A DNA stretch of 64,000 bases from Aquila chrysaetos chrysaetos. Its lineage: Eukaryota > Chordata > Aves > Accipitriformes > Accipitridae. The notes under the pieces were generated by a model, which was given only the letters and a program-made list of their open reading frames with translations, made no database searches and was not told where the DNA came from. This document shows positions 25,501 through 38,300 of this stretch, piece by piece (the first letter of the stretch is position 1; each line of letters opens with the position of its first letter). The stretch lies in assembly GCF_900496995.4 (NCBI RefSeq), contig NC_044004.1, forward strand, positions 82,963,538-83,027,537, written 5' to 3'. The position numbers and the translations under genes are program-made.

Positions 25501-28083
25501 GCTAAGCCTGGGTGCTCGTCACATCGTGGTGCCAAAGCTTTGCATTCAGCAGGCGGACTGAGGGGCAGTGATTCTGCGCCACTGACCCTCTGCAGCATGT
25601 CTCTGCACCTCCTCAAGTGGGGCTGGGAGATGGATTACATCCCCTGAAGGGAACAGTTCCTTCCAGATCAGTGCATGTGCACAGATCCTAAGAAAGGAGA
25701 TGCCATAGGCTTCTTATCAGGATTAGGCCCCTAGGGGCCCTCCCATTTCTTTAACTCCCTGGTCTGGGCTCTTTGAACATCGTTTCCTCAGTCCATCTAC
25801 ATTGGTCACTTAAGACCTTCACTGTCTGGCACATTTCCAGGGAAGCTAGTGCCTATCATGCCTTTAGCTAGTGTTGCCCTGCCCCGGGACAGGAGCCGAG
25901 GGCTATCACACACAGAGCCTCATTGTATAAGCTGGTAGACACGAGCTATTTGTATCAAGGCTGACATATAAAGCATTTGTTTACTAACGGCTGCCACTGA
26001 CTAGCCGGGAGTAGGGCTAGGGAATAAGAATGACTCATTCTGGCCTTATTTCTGGGCGTACCAAGTGTGCATTTAAGTGCAATAGGCATTGGGAATCAGG
26101 AAGAGACTCTCAATGTGAGCCATTTTGGTCTCTTTCCTAATCTGTGCTGATAAGTTTGGTGCACTTAAGGACTGAGACTGCAGGATTTGTGCATGGTAAG
26201 ACTCCAGAGAGCTCAGCTGTGCTGCTCTTTCTCCAGTGATACCGCCTGCTAAAATATAATTACATTTCAGAATTTTAATTAGAGTTAGTTGATCGCCTGA
26301 GTAAGTAATAATGTAATGCAGGCTAGCAAAATCATCTAATTGCAGCCTTCGATACCTATTTTTATTTCAGGAACAAGGGAAGATATCAGCCTGTGACATA
26401 AGACAGGCTCAAAACAAAGGAGACACTAATTGTAAGTCTGCGGTCTCGCTCAAATGCACAGGCACAGTCAACTGCACTTAGCAGAGTCAACTGCACTTAG
26501 CAGAGACTGTAAAAATCCCTTGCTTACTATGCAAGACCTCCACTTTTCCTCAATAAAATAATATGTAGAGGTAGTGTGCAGCTAGGTTTTAATGCAGCAG
26601 CATACATTTTAAGCTCCAGAATCTGCTCTTGAATTCTTTCAGATCAATAAGAAGTTGAGCATAGGCTAACAAAAGAAAAAAACCGAGACTCCTGGAGCAT
26701 TGCAGTGAGATTTTCAAAAGTACTGAGTCACCTGGTCCCTCAGAAGTATATAGGAAGTTTGACTTGGAAAGAAGAATAATGTGGAGCGCTGAGCATGGAT
26801 GTAGCAACAACACATTTCAAATATGCTTCCCCAGAGTCTGTCCTATCATATTCCAGTGGAGCATCCTTCACCTTTGTAACGTCGGAGTGGCATTCATGTG
26901 GAATATGACTCACAGGTCAGGGAAACCTGTGCCATTGGTTTGCTAATTTTAAATGTGCCCTCTGTAGTACAGTTCACTTCAAATTAGGTATGGATTGTTG
27001 AAACAGTGCTCAGTCAGGCTGAATCCAAAATGAGGCAAATAAACGTAATAGGTCTCTCTCGCTCTCCCCTCCCTTCATGCCAGCACATGCCGAAGTAAAC
27101 AGATGCACTTGGCAGCACTACAGAATAAATCGACTTGTGATTTGCTTTGCACTTTGGCACTTTCTGTCTACAAACCTCCTGTCAAATCAGAGGGCTTGGG
27201 TCAGGGGCCAGAGTTTTCATCCGCTGCTGTGGGATTTCGGCCCTGAAGTCCCACTGACAGTTGTAGACTATAATCATCACTTCCTTAGGAGGCATCTGTG
27301 TCATAATATAGGAAAAAGTATATGATCACCATTTATTCTGTTTGAATGAGAGATTCTTTACTATTTCTGGCATGTTCAGGGTTATCACGAGATGTTTTCA
27401 AGACTGGAGAGTAAAGCCACTGCTCTCCATTGTCTTATATTGATGGGAAAGTGTGGCACTGGTTCAGTAACTGACCTGTGTGACTAATCTGACCATGTTA
27501 GCAAGGTGTCTCAGAAACTGCCAGCTCCTTATAGCTTTCCCTATAATAAGATCAGAGATTTATTTTTATGGTGATTTAGGCTTTGTTGCCTTCCTGTTTA
27601 TGAGTAATAATGAGGGGCAGGGCATTTATAAGGCAAGGGGGAACACAATCCTGGACTGGTTTTGCATTTCAAGTGCCGGATGGATACTCACTTCAAGGAA
27701 GAATAACAACAACTATATGTCTTTACCTCTGGAAAGCTGCTGTCTTTCAAATGAGAGTGAAATAACTGAGGGCGGTGGCTTAGGTGGTGGTCCGTCTCCT
27801 TCATGAAATCCTTCCTGGCTTCTTGCTTTGACCTGAGCTTGCAGTTCGGTTTAGCAGATGTTTTCCATGCCTTTCGTTGAGCCAGGTGGGATCTACTCTG
27901 TAGCAGGATGGGAGAAAGCCCCTTTGGGCTACGGATGATGATGTTATCACACGGAAGAGGGAAGTCATTTCTGAAATCATCCAGACCGCTTTTTAAGAGT
28001 CGCCAGCACTGGCCATTAAGCGAATCTGAGAACCTCTGGTGCTGTGTGCTGGGAAGCATCTTGATGACAGTTTTTCCTTGTAC
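19430..28083 (-). CDS. FAM47E: FAM47E, incomplete model (two coding exons recognised)
   Basis: FAM47E is a cytoplasmic/nuclear protein of the FAM47 family. The human protein has been linked to PRMT5 stability and chromatin, and its locus to Parkinson's disease association signals. Two exons on the - strand match the human sequence from memory. Exon 27727-28083 carries the hallmark GLDDFR motif, then PKG..P..L and KQEARKDFMKETDHHLSHRP, matching human GLDDFRKG, GFLPQIYHRAP and QQARKAFLEDVEAHLTPHP. Exon 19430-19592 carries WYRDPKTCKKQNVGKPLMDP, matching human WYLNPKLWKKQRVDEPLVDP. The central exons, about 150 residues in human, and the first exon were not found between 19593 and 34900. They may be diverged or beyond what can be spotted by eye. 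Orientation and position (divergent to SCARB2, upstream of STBD1) agree with human. Confidence 0.8.
22425..22446 (+). repeat. 11-bp unit tandem duplication
   Basis: TATTATAATGA occurs twice, head to tail and without mismatches. Confidence 0.9.
22890..23200 (+). mobile_element. possible ancient CR1/L3-type LINE fragment
   Basis: The wording of this stretch (a CCAAAATCCCT block, a GCACT block, then TGGGTGTCATCTGCAAAT) follows the order of motifs seen in antisense CR1/L3 LINE 3' coding regions, where the last block is a well-known signature. It is heavily diverged and no boundaries can be set. Confidence 0.35.
26466..26503 (+). repeat. 19-bp unit tandem duplication
   Basis: AGTCAACTGCACTTAGCAG occurs twice in direct succession without mismatch, inside the FAM47E intron region. 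Confidence 0.95.
27727..28083 (-). CDS. FAM47E: FAM47E exon with GLDDFR core
   Basis: It has 119 codons, entering and leaving in phase 0. The acceptor is TTTGTTTCAG and the donor CCAGAG|GTAAAG. The segment includes CWRLLKSGLDDFRNDFP and ARKDFMKETDHHLSH. If the upstream exon is non-coding, translation could begin at the Met nine residues in (MLPSTQ); otherwise the first exon lies upstream. Confidence 0.82.
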
Positions 28084-31000
28084 CTGAAACAAAAAAAACT
28101 CTAGTTAGTGCAGGAAATACTGGCTTTATAAAGAAGTGTGTTTTAAGACTTACTTTGCTTGTACTAAGAAAGCAGGAATAAAAGGCTCACCCCATCTGGC
28201 CTGTGCTGTGACAGTTTATCTCCACTGTTTGCCCTGTGTGAAACCGGCACACGGCAGGGGAGTTCACAGGTTGGTGTCAAAGCTGAGGACCAAACATGCA
28301 GGACCACTTGGGCACCACGGTCTCAGGGTGCGAGAAAGGAGCTGTGCTAGATGCTGACATTCAGAAGCCAGGCGAGGGACTAGGTTAAAAGCCAGGGGCT
28401 GAGAAAAGTGTTCTGCTTGTTTTGCCTGTTTTCCCACTACACATTTAAGAGGGAAAAAATTCAGGTCCAGACCCTGCTAACTCTGATGGGTGTGGGTCTA
28501 CTCCAGCTGGAGCTTCAGGAGGGAAGAGTGAACATGCCAGAAAGAGAGGCAGATGAACAAAGGAGCGCAAGGTCCTCACCAGACCTCCCTGGGTCCCTTG
28601 CTCCCACTCACCACGGAGCTGCACTCATCCTGACAGCCCTACTCCATGAGGCCCTGGCTGCCTGCTGCAGAAAGGCTGAAATTGTAGACTCCGTGTCACT
28701 AGGAGACTGCATCCAGAACTGCCTGCAGGGCCAAGAGAGGCTCTCGGTCACGTAACTCATCCCCAGGCTCTCTCTGTTTTCTCTGCTCTGTTCTTGGGAC
28801 ACGTGCCCCACACGCTCCTCTTGCCTGTGCCCATGCTCGCCAGGTCTGCCAGGAGCCCTGCCAGCTGACACATTGCCTTCACTGCTGTTGCAGGTAAGAA
28901 AGCTGAGCTGAATTATGGCTGGCCTCTTCCTGTGTCAACACAGCCAGGTTCTCCTTTGCTCTACTGCTGTGAACAGCATGGGCACATCTCAGGTGTGCTC
29001 TTGGTTCCTGCCTGGGTGCTCCTGCACTTGTGCTTGTCTCTTGGCGTGCAGAGGGTGTTCCCAGGTGTCCAAGGCTGTTTGCAGTGCTCATCAGCAACAG
29101 AACAAGTAAACCTAGTTGGTCCTGGAGCTGCTTCAGGACTGTATAGAAAACTGGCGGCTTGGAGAAGTTCTGTCAGTCTGCTTGCGCTCTAGCTGTCTAA
29201 CCCATAATGGCTCCTCCCATGACCTGAGGTGCTCTCGGGGAAGAAACCAGGTGGAGAGTAGGACTTAATGCACAAGAGTATAAGATCAAGCGCTTGAAAA
29301 GATACTGTTCTTGACTGATGCAGTCTGCATTGGAGGAATACGCAGTCTAGCAGCTATAACTTGATTTAAGGTAGTAAACTTTGACAGTAGGAGATTTACT
29401 GATTAGATGGGCTTGGCACTGCAAGCCAGGTCCTCAGCAAACTTGTTACGCTGTTTAGGTTATCCGGACAGTGCCACTTGCCAGAGTCTCCCATATATCC
29501 CAGTGCATACCCTGCAGCTTCCTCTCCTTCATTTCCTAGCAAGATCTCCATTTCACAGCTTAGTGCAAATCATAGCCTGTCTTACACAGCCACTGGTGGT
29601 GTTCTCCCACCCCACAGCATATTTCATCTATCGCCCATCCCCTAGCATGTTTCCTTGGCCACGTTCAGCTTGAGAGTGCCATAGTTCAGCAGTGAGGGCT
29701 CTAGCATTGCTCTGTGGCAGTGGTGAAAATGAGATGTGCAACTGAGTGAAGAGGACATAGTGTGGGTCCGTGGTCGATGTGGTGGGGAGAAGAGAATGGG
29801 GGGTGATTAGGTTCAAGGTGAAATTTGGAAGAGAGTGGAGTTGAGTGAAGAGAGAAATCTGGATGAAAAGAACAGTAAGGAAAAGGTAGCCTGAAGCAAT
29901 GCTCTGTCCTCCTACGAAGGTGGCACCGTTTGCCACCTCTGAGTCATGAGGCTCTATATGCAGAAGCAGCTGATGAGTCAGGGAAGCAGCAAACCAAACC
30001 AGCAGTAGCTGATGGGTGTGAGTTGCTGCACTTGCTAATTTTGGTATAGCTCAGATTATGAGGAATATGGTTGTGCATGTGTAATTTTAAAATGTACTAT
30101 GTGATCTATATCACAATTACGACATGCATGTAGAGGTACGTGTGTGTATGTGTGGCCACAATTCATGAGGACTATGGTTATTTAGCTGGAGAGTGTCAAA
30201 AACATGAGAGTCAAGCAGGACCAAATTTCAGAAGGAAGAACATTTTTCCTGCTGTTCTCATGACAATTAAAATTAATTTCCTCAGAAGCAAAAACGAGTG
30301 CTGTAGACAAATCTCTCATCTCCTAGAAAGTCACTGTCCCAAACCTAGAAGTCAAACAGTGCTCTGAATGCAAATCCCAGCCTGGCCTGTCCAATGCACT
30401 TATTTCATGTGCATCCCTATGCAGCTAAACCAAGAGCAAAGGCTGCTGTTACACAAGCAGCAGCTTTGTTCACAGACCTTCCCGAGGTTGCTGTTGAACC
30501 TAGTAATTGCAGGGTAGCTCTGCCCTATAGTGAACTACTTTCCTGCCAGCAGTTAATTTGTTCTGTGTGGGAAGAATAAATTAAAGCTTGCGTACAGTGA
30601 AATTCGATCGCTACCCACTTACAAACCTTTCAGAAATTTCTCAACTCTCAGCTGAAATCAGTATCTTATAATTAGATTATTATTTTATCAGTTACGCATA
30701 CAGTACTAGAAACATACATAGTATGTGTAAATTCATTGATGACAAGTATGTGTATTAGCTGCGCATGAAAGGCAGAAGAGCAAAGTCTCGGAAAACATCT
30801 TCCTTGTATGCTACTGATGCACTTGGGTGTTTCCCAAGAGCTGCTCCTCTAAGACTAGCAGTGTACTGGCACGTAAAGCTTCTTCTGCTGTCCTCCTTGG
30901 CCCATGCTGTGAAACATCCAGCCAGCAGAGGTTCTTTGTGGGGAGCTGTCAGGAAACTTGACATTTTAAGGACCTGCAAGTTACCTGTCCTCTGTTTTAT

Positions 31001-34000
31001 GTTCTGTTGATGAGCTGGGCTGAGTTAAACGGCAGCCAGGGGTTAATTCCTGACAGTATGCAAAAGAGAGGGATGCCCCACCTTCGTAAAAGCACCATTC
31101 ATGATAAATAGAAGATGTCAGTCCCTGTAATATTTATGTCTGAATTTCTTCTGTTGTATATTCCAGAGGAAAATAGGGGTGGGATTCAGAAACATGGTGA
31201 TGGAGATGGAAGTAAACAGAGCACCACAGATACGCAGATGAAGCCAGACTGCAAACATCACGCAGCAGAAGGAGATGAGTGGACAAGTCTACCAAAATTT
31301 TAGGTAGGACAGAAACTGGAGGAGTATTTATTAAGTAAAACACTTTTCTAGTTACAGTTGCCTTCTCACTGTTGAGATGAAACTATACTTGGTTCTGGAA
31401 AGGCTGTTTCATGTCTCTGTATGCCTTCAGGTCACAGCTCCTAAAGGAAGCAATGCAAGATTTAGATCCAGTTAGACCTGGTGTGAACAGGTCTGTCAAC
31501 AGTGACGGATGATTGTAGCATCAAAGTCTGAAGTAAGGACAAGCATGATTCGTATCTTGGGTGGCAAAGACCACAGATCCATGAAGTGACATGGATGCAC
31601 ACAAAGAGACAATGAAAAATATCCTACCCCTCCTATCTGCTGTTCCTACCCCGCATTTGTGGCCAACATAAGATATTCACTAAAAAAAGGTCTAATAGTT
31701 ACTAAACCACAGGAGCAGGATTAAGGATTTCTGGGATCTGTTCTGATTTGGCTGATGCTGTGCTGTATGATTTGCTAATTCCTTCCTTGACAAGCCTTTT
31801 CCTTCCTTACGTAGACTCCAAGGAGCTAAGTAACTGTTGTTACACAAACTGAAGAAGCCATGTTGACAACCTCAGTAAGTAATGACTTTTTATATTTTTT
31901 AAAGATTCTCCTAGTGCATGGGACAGGGCTATTTCATCCGTGATTTAGTTTTTTAAAAAAGGGTTCTCAAATCATTTCACCATGCGGAAATCTCAGGAGA
32001 GGCCCAGAACTATTTCCCTGGGAGCATGAAGCATGCCCATTTCATCATGAGACACTGCAAAATCTAGGGTAGCCCAGCAGTATATGTGGGTGATGGGGGC
32101 AGGACAAGAGACAGCAGCTTTCTGTGGCAGACTCCATGACTGCTTGCTTGGTGTGTTCTCCTACAGTTTGGTTTCTCCAGACCCTAACAGCTCAATGTTC
32201 TCTGATTTACCTGCCCTCCACACCCCTTGCAACTTTACATTTCCAAAAGGATCCTGCTGGCAACATGCATTCATTTTGATGTGCTTCTCTCCTACAGATC
32301 CCGACATCGTGCATGCAGGCCTGTTGCGTCTGCCATCGAGCATGACGAATGGCACTCAGCAGGGAAGGGACAATCTGTCTCAGGTATCAACTTGCCTTTT
32401 GTTTTTTTCGCTAAGCGATTGTCAGTGAGGCCCCAGCATGGGAGCTGGCACCTGGTATGTTTTACAGCGTAGGATCTGCCTATTATTTTCACTGCATTTA
32501 TGGTGTTAGTGCAAAGCGCCCACCACGGCTGGGATCCCAGTTGTGATGGGTTCTGTACAACAACAGAAAAAGAAAAAAAACTGTGCCAAGAGTTTACAAT
32601 AGAGATAAGACAATGGTGTAGCACTTGAGCAGAGTAACTGTAATGAACTTCTGTAAACACTGTCATTTTAAGTGGCGGAGATTCTTGGGAATGGCAAATT
32701 AAATAGTAAAAAAGTTAAAGGATTGGGGAGAGGGAACATTAATGGAAGGGAGTAAGAAGGGAAAAAGAATGAGGACATGAAGACTTCTTTAGGTAAGCGC
32801 ATTTCCATGTTTTCCTGAATGTGGGCCTTATCTGCCTTTTCCCTTGTAATATCATCGTGATTTTGCAATGGGAAGATACGCCTCTGCTTGTTTCAGGGAT
32901 TTGTAATTATGGCACAGTATAGTGCCTTGAGCCAGCAGTGCACCCACTGCATTCCCATGCTGCACTTCAGAGGTGGAGTCACTCTTCGCAGGAATGTTTT
33001 AAATATATCACTGCTAGTAAGCAGTTTCTTGATTTACAAAGGCAAAATCGTTTGCCAAAAAAGAAGATAATTCACACTGAGAATCTAGAAAATCTGTATG
33101 GAGAAGCAATGCAGTTCTGTGCATCACATGGGTAGATTTTTATGAAAAAACAAGCCAAAACACTGAATGAAGCAAAACCAAAATTCTGCAGAAATCATTG
33201 CTTGATCTATAAATATTCATGCCAGGGTTCAGCTAAAAGAATTTCAGTGGTCCCATGGGCTGCAAGAATCCTGTATCCGTTGCCGTAGGAAACCAAATTT
33301 AGCCTTTGAAAAAAAAATTGTATCTCCCATTTAAGATCATCTCAGATTGCTGGAATTCCTTAAATATTCCTGCCTTTCTTTTGATTTTCCAGGGTTTCAG
33401 TGCTCAGACAAAACAGCATGTTCTTTAATTTCATTAATAAAAAATGCTTCATGGCTGTGAAAAGTTGTTATGATAAAAATGGCTTTGCATAACTAGAGAA
33501 TTACTGTCTATTCTTGTTCTTCTGTATTCATCTTTGATTTTGAGACAATGGACCTGGTCGACTGCTTACTTACACTGGAGCGCATGCATGAGGATATCCT
33601 CACTAAAAGTAGAAGTCACAGAGCAGTTGAACTACTTCAGGTGGGACAAGAAAGAGGTCTCCATTCCATTGCTTCCGCAGCCATGGAAAATATGTCTAAT
33701 GTGCTGCAGGAGGAGGCATCTGCTTGTAAAAATGGTCACTACAGCTGGTCCCCACCAAAGGCCAATATTTTACGGTGAAAGGGAAGGTTTATGGTTTCAG
33801 AGAGAGAATTCCCGTGGAAGATTTTTTCCAGGAGGAGAATTGTATTGCTGTAGTTAAATTAGCCTTCAAAAATGGATTCTAATTGTTTACTCTGTTGCTT
33901 GCTTTTTGGAGAGATGATGATGAAACAGAGCTAAGAACACCACTTCGGGGTGGGAATCTAAATGAAAACGAGCTGCCAGGACAATCTGTTTTTTTTTTAC

Positions 34001-34700
34001 TGCATGGGTGGAACCACAAAAATTCTAGTTTTCCAAACAACTGTGAAATGTGACTTCATAACCTTTCATAAGCAAAAGGAAAATGCCCATAGTAACATAA
34101 CACTGTCACTGCCATTACAATTACAGGAAGCAGTATTTATAAAGGAAAATGCTTCAGTCTATCTTAGCAGGAAGTGCACCCGGTGGTCCGCTCGCTCTCT
34201 TCTAGGGAAGGCGTTATTTGGATCAGGCTGATGGTGGCAAGCTGCCAGCCTCATGGTTTGGCAGGGCAAGAGGAGAGGGAACCGACTCATGACTTTCCAA
34301 AGGCCAGCGCTGCTGGCAGCTCGATTATGGCTATGGGACAGGAGCCCTGTATCGCAGAGGCTTTCCTTCCTTTTGTGCAATACGAAGGCTGTGAGGGAAA
34401 GCAATTAGCGCAACAGCCGTTGCTGGGAAAGCCCCTGCTGCAGGCATCTTTCCCTCCTGCCAGCACCGCACCAGGGGGCGATCATGGGTGGGAAGCTGGA
34501 GCAAGAGTGCGCACTGTCTTTTGAAGGAGAAACGGGTACATCGATTTGTTTCTCCGGAGTGGCTTCACTGTGTTAGTGGAAGGTGAACTGTATTGAATTA
34601 TGGTAGAATCTGATCCCTGTGAGGCTTAATTCAGTCTAGAGGCAGTTCGTGTTCCCTGCAAGTTTTTTCCCTAACCATCTTGCGGAAGAATAGCTGGTTT
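28084..34700. other. 5' region of FAM47E up to the SCARB2 CpG island
   Basis: About 6.6 kb, probably the first FAM47E intron plus upstream DNA. No exon with a match to the FAM47E N-terminus was found. Open frames are up to about 125 codons (32292-32666, - strand) with no domain I recognise. Confidence 0.5.
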
Positions 34701-34729
34701 TCTGCTTGTCTTCCAGAAATCCTTTTAAG

Positions 34730-35340
34730 GACGCCCGCTGCACCGAGAGACGCGCCCTACCAGGTCCCTCCACAGCAGACGGCGAGATTTCGGCTGCTCC
34801 AGCGGGAACTCGTCTCGCAAGCAGGAACAAAACCAAATTATTTTCGCATACGTTCTCCCCTCTCCTGGTAACCCAGGTACGGCCGCCGACCTGATGCACT
34901 GAGCCCCGGCCCCCCCCCCCCCACCCCGGGGAGAAGTGCGGTCCCTCCCCTCGCTCCCACCCCTCCGCCGGCGGCGGAGCAGCGGCTCCCCACCGCCGGG
35001 ACCCCCCCCGCCGCCCCGTGGCCGTGCGGGGCGGGAGGCACGGCGGCTCCGGCGGCTCCTCCCGGCCCGTCGGCAGGCGGGGCGAGGCGGCCGCCCGCCC
35101 CCTGCGCCCGGCCCGGAGCCTGGCAGCGGTGGCGGCGGCGGCGGCGGAGCTTTGTGTCCCTCCTCGGCGGCAGCAGCAGCCATGAAGTCCCTGTGCCTCG
35201 TCACCGTGGGGGTCCTGGCCATGACGCTGCTCATCGCCAGCATCTCCTTGCTGGTAGCGCACGTCTTCCAGACGGTGGTGGACCTGCAGGTGAAGGAGGT
35301 GAGAGCACGGCCCGATTCCCACCCCGATCCCTCCTGACCG
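34730..35340. promoter_or_regulatory. SCARB2: SCARB2 CpG-island promoter, divergent to FAM47E
   Basis: GC- and CpG-dense block with several GC boxes, C-runs at 34911-34922 and GGC triplet runs just before the start codon. No TATA box is visible. FAM47E is transcribed away on the other strand, so the island may serve both genes, but no FAM47E first exon was found in it. Long open frames on both strands here (up to 228 codons) reflect high GC and are not called genes. Confidence 0.7.
35182..35298 (+). CDS. SCARB2: SCARB2 exon 1
   Basis: Residues 1-39, from MKSLCLVTV to LQVKE, phase 0 out, donor GTGAGA. It holds the N-terminal signal-anchor helix. The human start has a Cys-Cys pair at residues 4-5; here only Cys5 is present. 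Confidence 0.96.
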
Positions 35341-38300
35341 GTTTATTCCCTCTCAGAATAACCCGGGGAGGAGAGGGAGGGAGGGAGGGAGGGAGGGAGG
35401 AGGCTGGCGGGTGTTATTGTCTGGCTCCCCCCTTGCACCAGCTGTGGTTGAGCGAGGGCAGGAGCATCCCTGGGTAGCGAACCCCCCCCCTGCCCTGCAC
35501 CACCGGGGCTCAGGATGGAGCTCGGGCTGCACTGGGCCTGGGATCGGTAAAAACTGAGTAAATAACAAGTAAAAATCAGTTCTCTTGAGGCAGCTTTACT
35601 GGCTGTGGGGCAGCAGCTGTAGTGAGGAGCCCTCTCCAGAGCATTAGCACATGAGGTGAGCAGGGGACACCTAAAGCACCGCTCCTGTTTTGCCATCCCT
35701 ATCATAGATTTCTTACAGCTTTCATACAGTAGCTTGTTCTGCTGCTCCATTTACTGCTGCCTCTGAAGCACAGCCAGAGGTGCTATGGGCTGAAATACGT
35801 GGTAGTTCCCCAGGCTGGGTGATGACAGAGAGGCGTTTCACCCGGTTGCTGAAGGCTGCTTGTAGCACACTTTGGAGACACCCATCCTGGCATTGTTGTG
35901 AATGCAGAGCCCTTCACCGTTCGTGGTCTGCCTAAGCTTTTGTTCCTCTCATACTGGCTCTTTGCATTTATCCGGTGGTCCAGTGAGAAGGGTCAACTGT
36001 GTTAGTGTTAGCAACTCCCTTAAAATACCTGTGAAGCATATAAATGAACAATTATTTATCTACCTAGTCTGAGGAATATCATCCTCTCTGTTATGCTGAC
36101 AGAAACCAAGAGTGCTAACAAATGAAGGGATTTGACCAGTGCTGTTGTCTAACTGGTGACCAAAGTCTGTTGATCCCCTGTGATATCCTAACCAATGTAC
36201 TGTTCTTTTCTTTGGGGTATTGACAGGGAGCATTTCCTAACATAGAAGCTGTATTGTCTTAAATCATTTTGGTTTAGCGAGTGCAATTTTAGGTTGGCAG
36301 TCAGCTTAAAGCAAATTGTGGCACTTTGAAGTGTGCCTGTAAACCTCAGGGGATAGCCAAAAAAAAAGGCTACCATAGGGTAAGCTGTCGTGCAGCCTGC
36401 CAGTGTCAGCTGCTCTTCAGGAACTGCTCATGCAGCTACTCCTAAATTGTTTGTTCTCAGGTACGTGCCTCTCCCGTGCTGGAGCATCGCATGGGTAATG
36501 GATGGTTTATCCTGAAGTCATTTGATGGTCAGCCCATACCTTTTCTAGGCAGTCTGAAAGCCAGGTGTAAAGTGATGTGATTGTTAATGTATGCAAAGTT
36601 GTATGCAAACCAAGCCAAATCAGTACAGCTTTGCATAGGCATGTGCAGTTCCATCTCCCAGATCTTAGGTCTCTTTGGAAAGGAGTCTGTCATCCTCTGC
36701 ATCACAGCAGAAGTTCTAATTTCAAGTCTATTTCATGCTCTTACCAAAAAAAAAAATGGTTTGGTGGGAGAGTGTAGGACTGTCAGGAATTAGGCGTGAT
36801 CCTCCTTACGCGTATTATCTCTTAGCTACATGCTCCTTACCCTTAATGGTTGATTATGTAAGAGCAAGTTGGTATTCACTCAGCAGGGCTTTCAGTAATG
36901 CAGGATAAAGTTTCCAGAGCTCAGTCTTTTCCTGCTTACCGCTCTTCAGCTCGTGCTAGCATGCATCTGGATTGCACAGAATCAAGCGTCCTGCTCCCTG
37001 CACTAGCTGCTGACTCCCTCCTGGCCTTCTCCAGGAGCCACACGCACAAACTGCCGAAGTACGGCTTTCAGCCCCAAAGCAGTGTGCTCCCAATCGCTCT
37101 GCTGATTTGGCTGTTTTCCACATGTGCTGTACCCCACGTGAGCTTTTTCTCATTTGTGTGTAGTCTGGAAAGTTGCTGTCTCTTGTGTAACCATGTGTGC
37201 AGCTTAGAAAATCTTGTACAAATAGACGAATCTCAGTTTGCCTTTGAAATGTGACAAGGATCGAGCTTTTTCAGATCTCCAATTGCTCCGCAGTCAGGGG
37301 CATTGGACAGGAAATGTCATCTGTGCTCTGGCCCTTCTTAGCCTCCTCAACCTCCTTGTCACTGGAGGAGTTGCAGGAGGGGCAAGAGGTTGCCTTTACG
37401 ACAGGTAGTTCATGTTCCTTTGAGAGCTTTCCAGCAGTCCTGAAACAGAGCTGACTTGGGTGAAGAGCTGTCTTTGCAGTCTCAACTACAGCTGAAGTGG
37501 AAGACTTCATATTGGAGCAGGTGAAGCAGCTGTGTGTCCAAACCCAGGACCTCTGAACCACTGAGGATGGGTTGGCTTTTCAGCAGGCGATTTGTGTGCT
37601 GCATCCTTCCAGCCAAAGGCAGGGAAAGGGAAGTCTGTTCTTGGATACGGTGGGGGTGTGGGAAGAGTGAGGAATCCACCCCGGTGTCAGACTTCACATC
37701 GCCTTGAAAATCAGCAGGCAGATGTGTAGTGACAAGGACAGTGGGAGCACCTTTCCCAGAAGACATTCAAATCTTGTCAACTTACTCTCTGTCTTATTTG
37801 CCAGTCTTACTGGCTTTTTTGTGAATTAGAGTGCCATGCCAGATCAGATGTCTAACTTGTCCAATATCTGTTCGTTGTCAGGGACTAGCACCTGAAACTC
37901 CATCAAATAAGGGCAATAAACCCTGTAATGAACAAGAATAAATTAGCTGCCCACAGGAGAAAGGCCTTCCTAGCTGCTAGCAGTGTTTGTGTTATGCAAT
38001 ATGTTGGTTATATGGTTATGTATTTTATCGCCATAAGCGTGCAGTTTATGAATATAACAACCTTTGATCTATGCCCCTAATTCCAAACTTGGGCAATCAA
38101 TTCTCAAGTGTTTTCGTTAAGCCACATACCTTACACTGACAATTTTAGAAAACACTTAGTCTTCTAACCCCTTGAAATTTCACTGGACTTTTGTTGTCAG
38201 CCGTCTCTAGAGCTGGATTGTCTGGAGTGTTTAGGACACAAAAGGCCAGGAAGGATATTTTGTCCCTTGATTTAGTTTATGTATTGATCTTTTTTTGCTG

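Larger units (their letters stand above)
19593..27726. other. FAM47E: FAM47E internal intron region
   Basis: About 8.1 kb that should hold the missing central FAM47E exons. I could not identify them on the - strand. Besides the repeats listed separately I see no gene. Open frames here are short and mostly overlap each other. Confidence 0.5.

Noticed and set aside
34636-35322. 228-codon - strand open frame over the SCARB2 promoter
   Set aside because: It lies in very GC-rich CpG-island DNA where stop codons are scarce, overlaps SCARB2 exon 1 and is Gly/Arg/Pro-rich low complexity in several frames at once.
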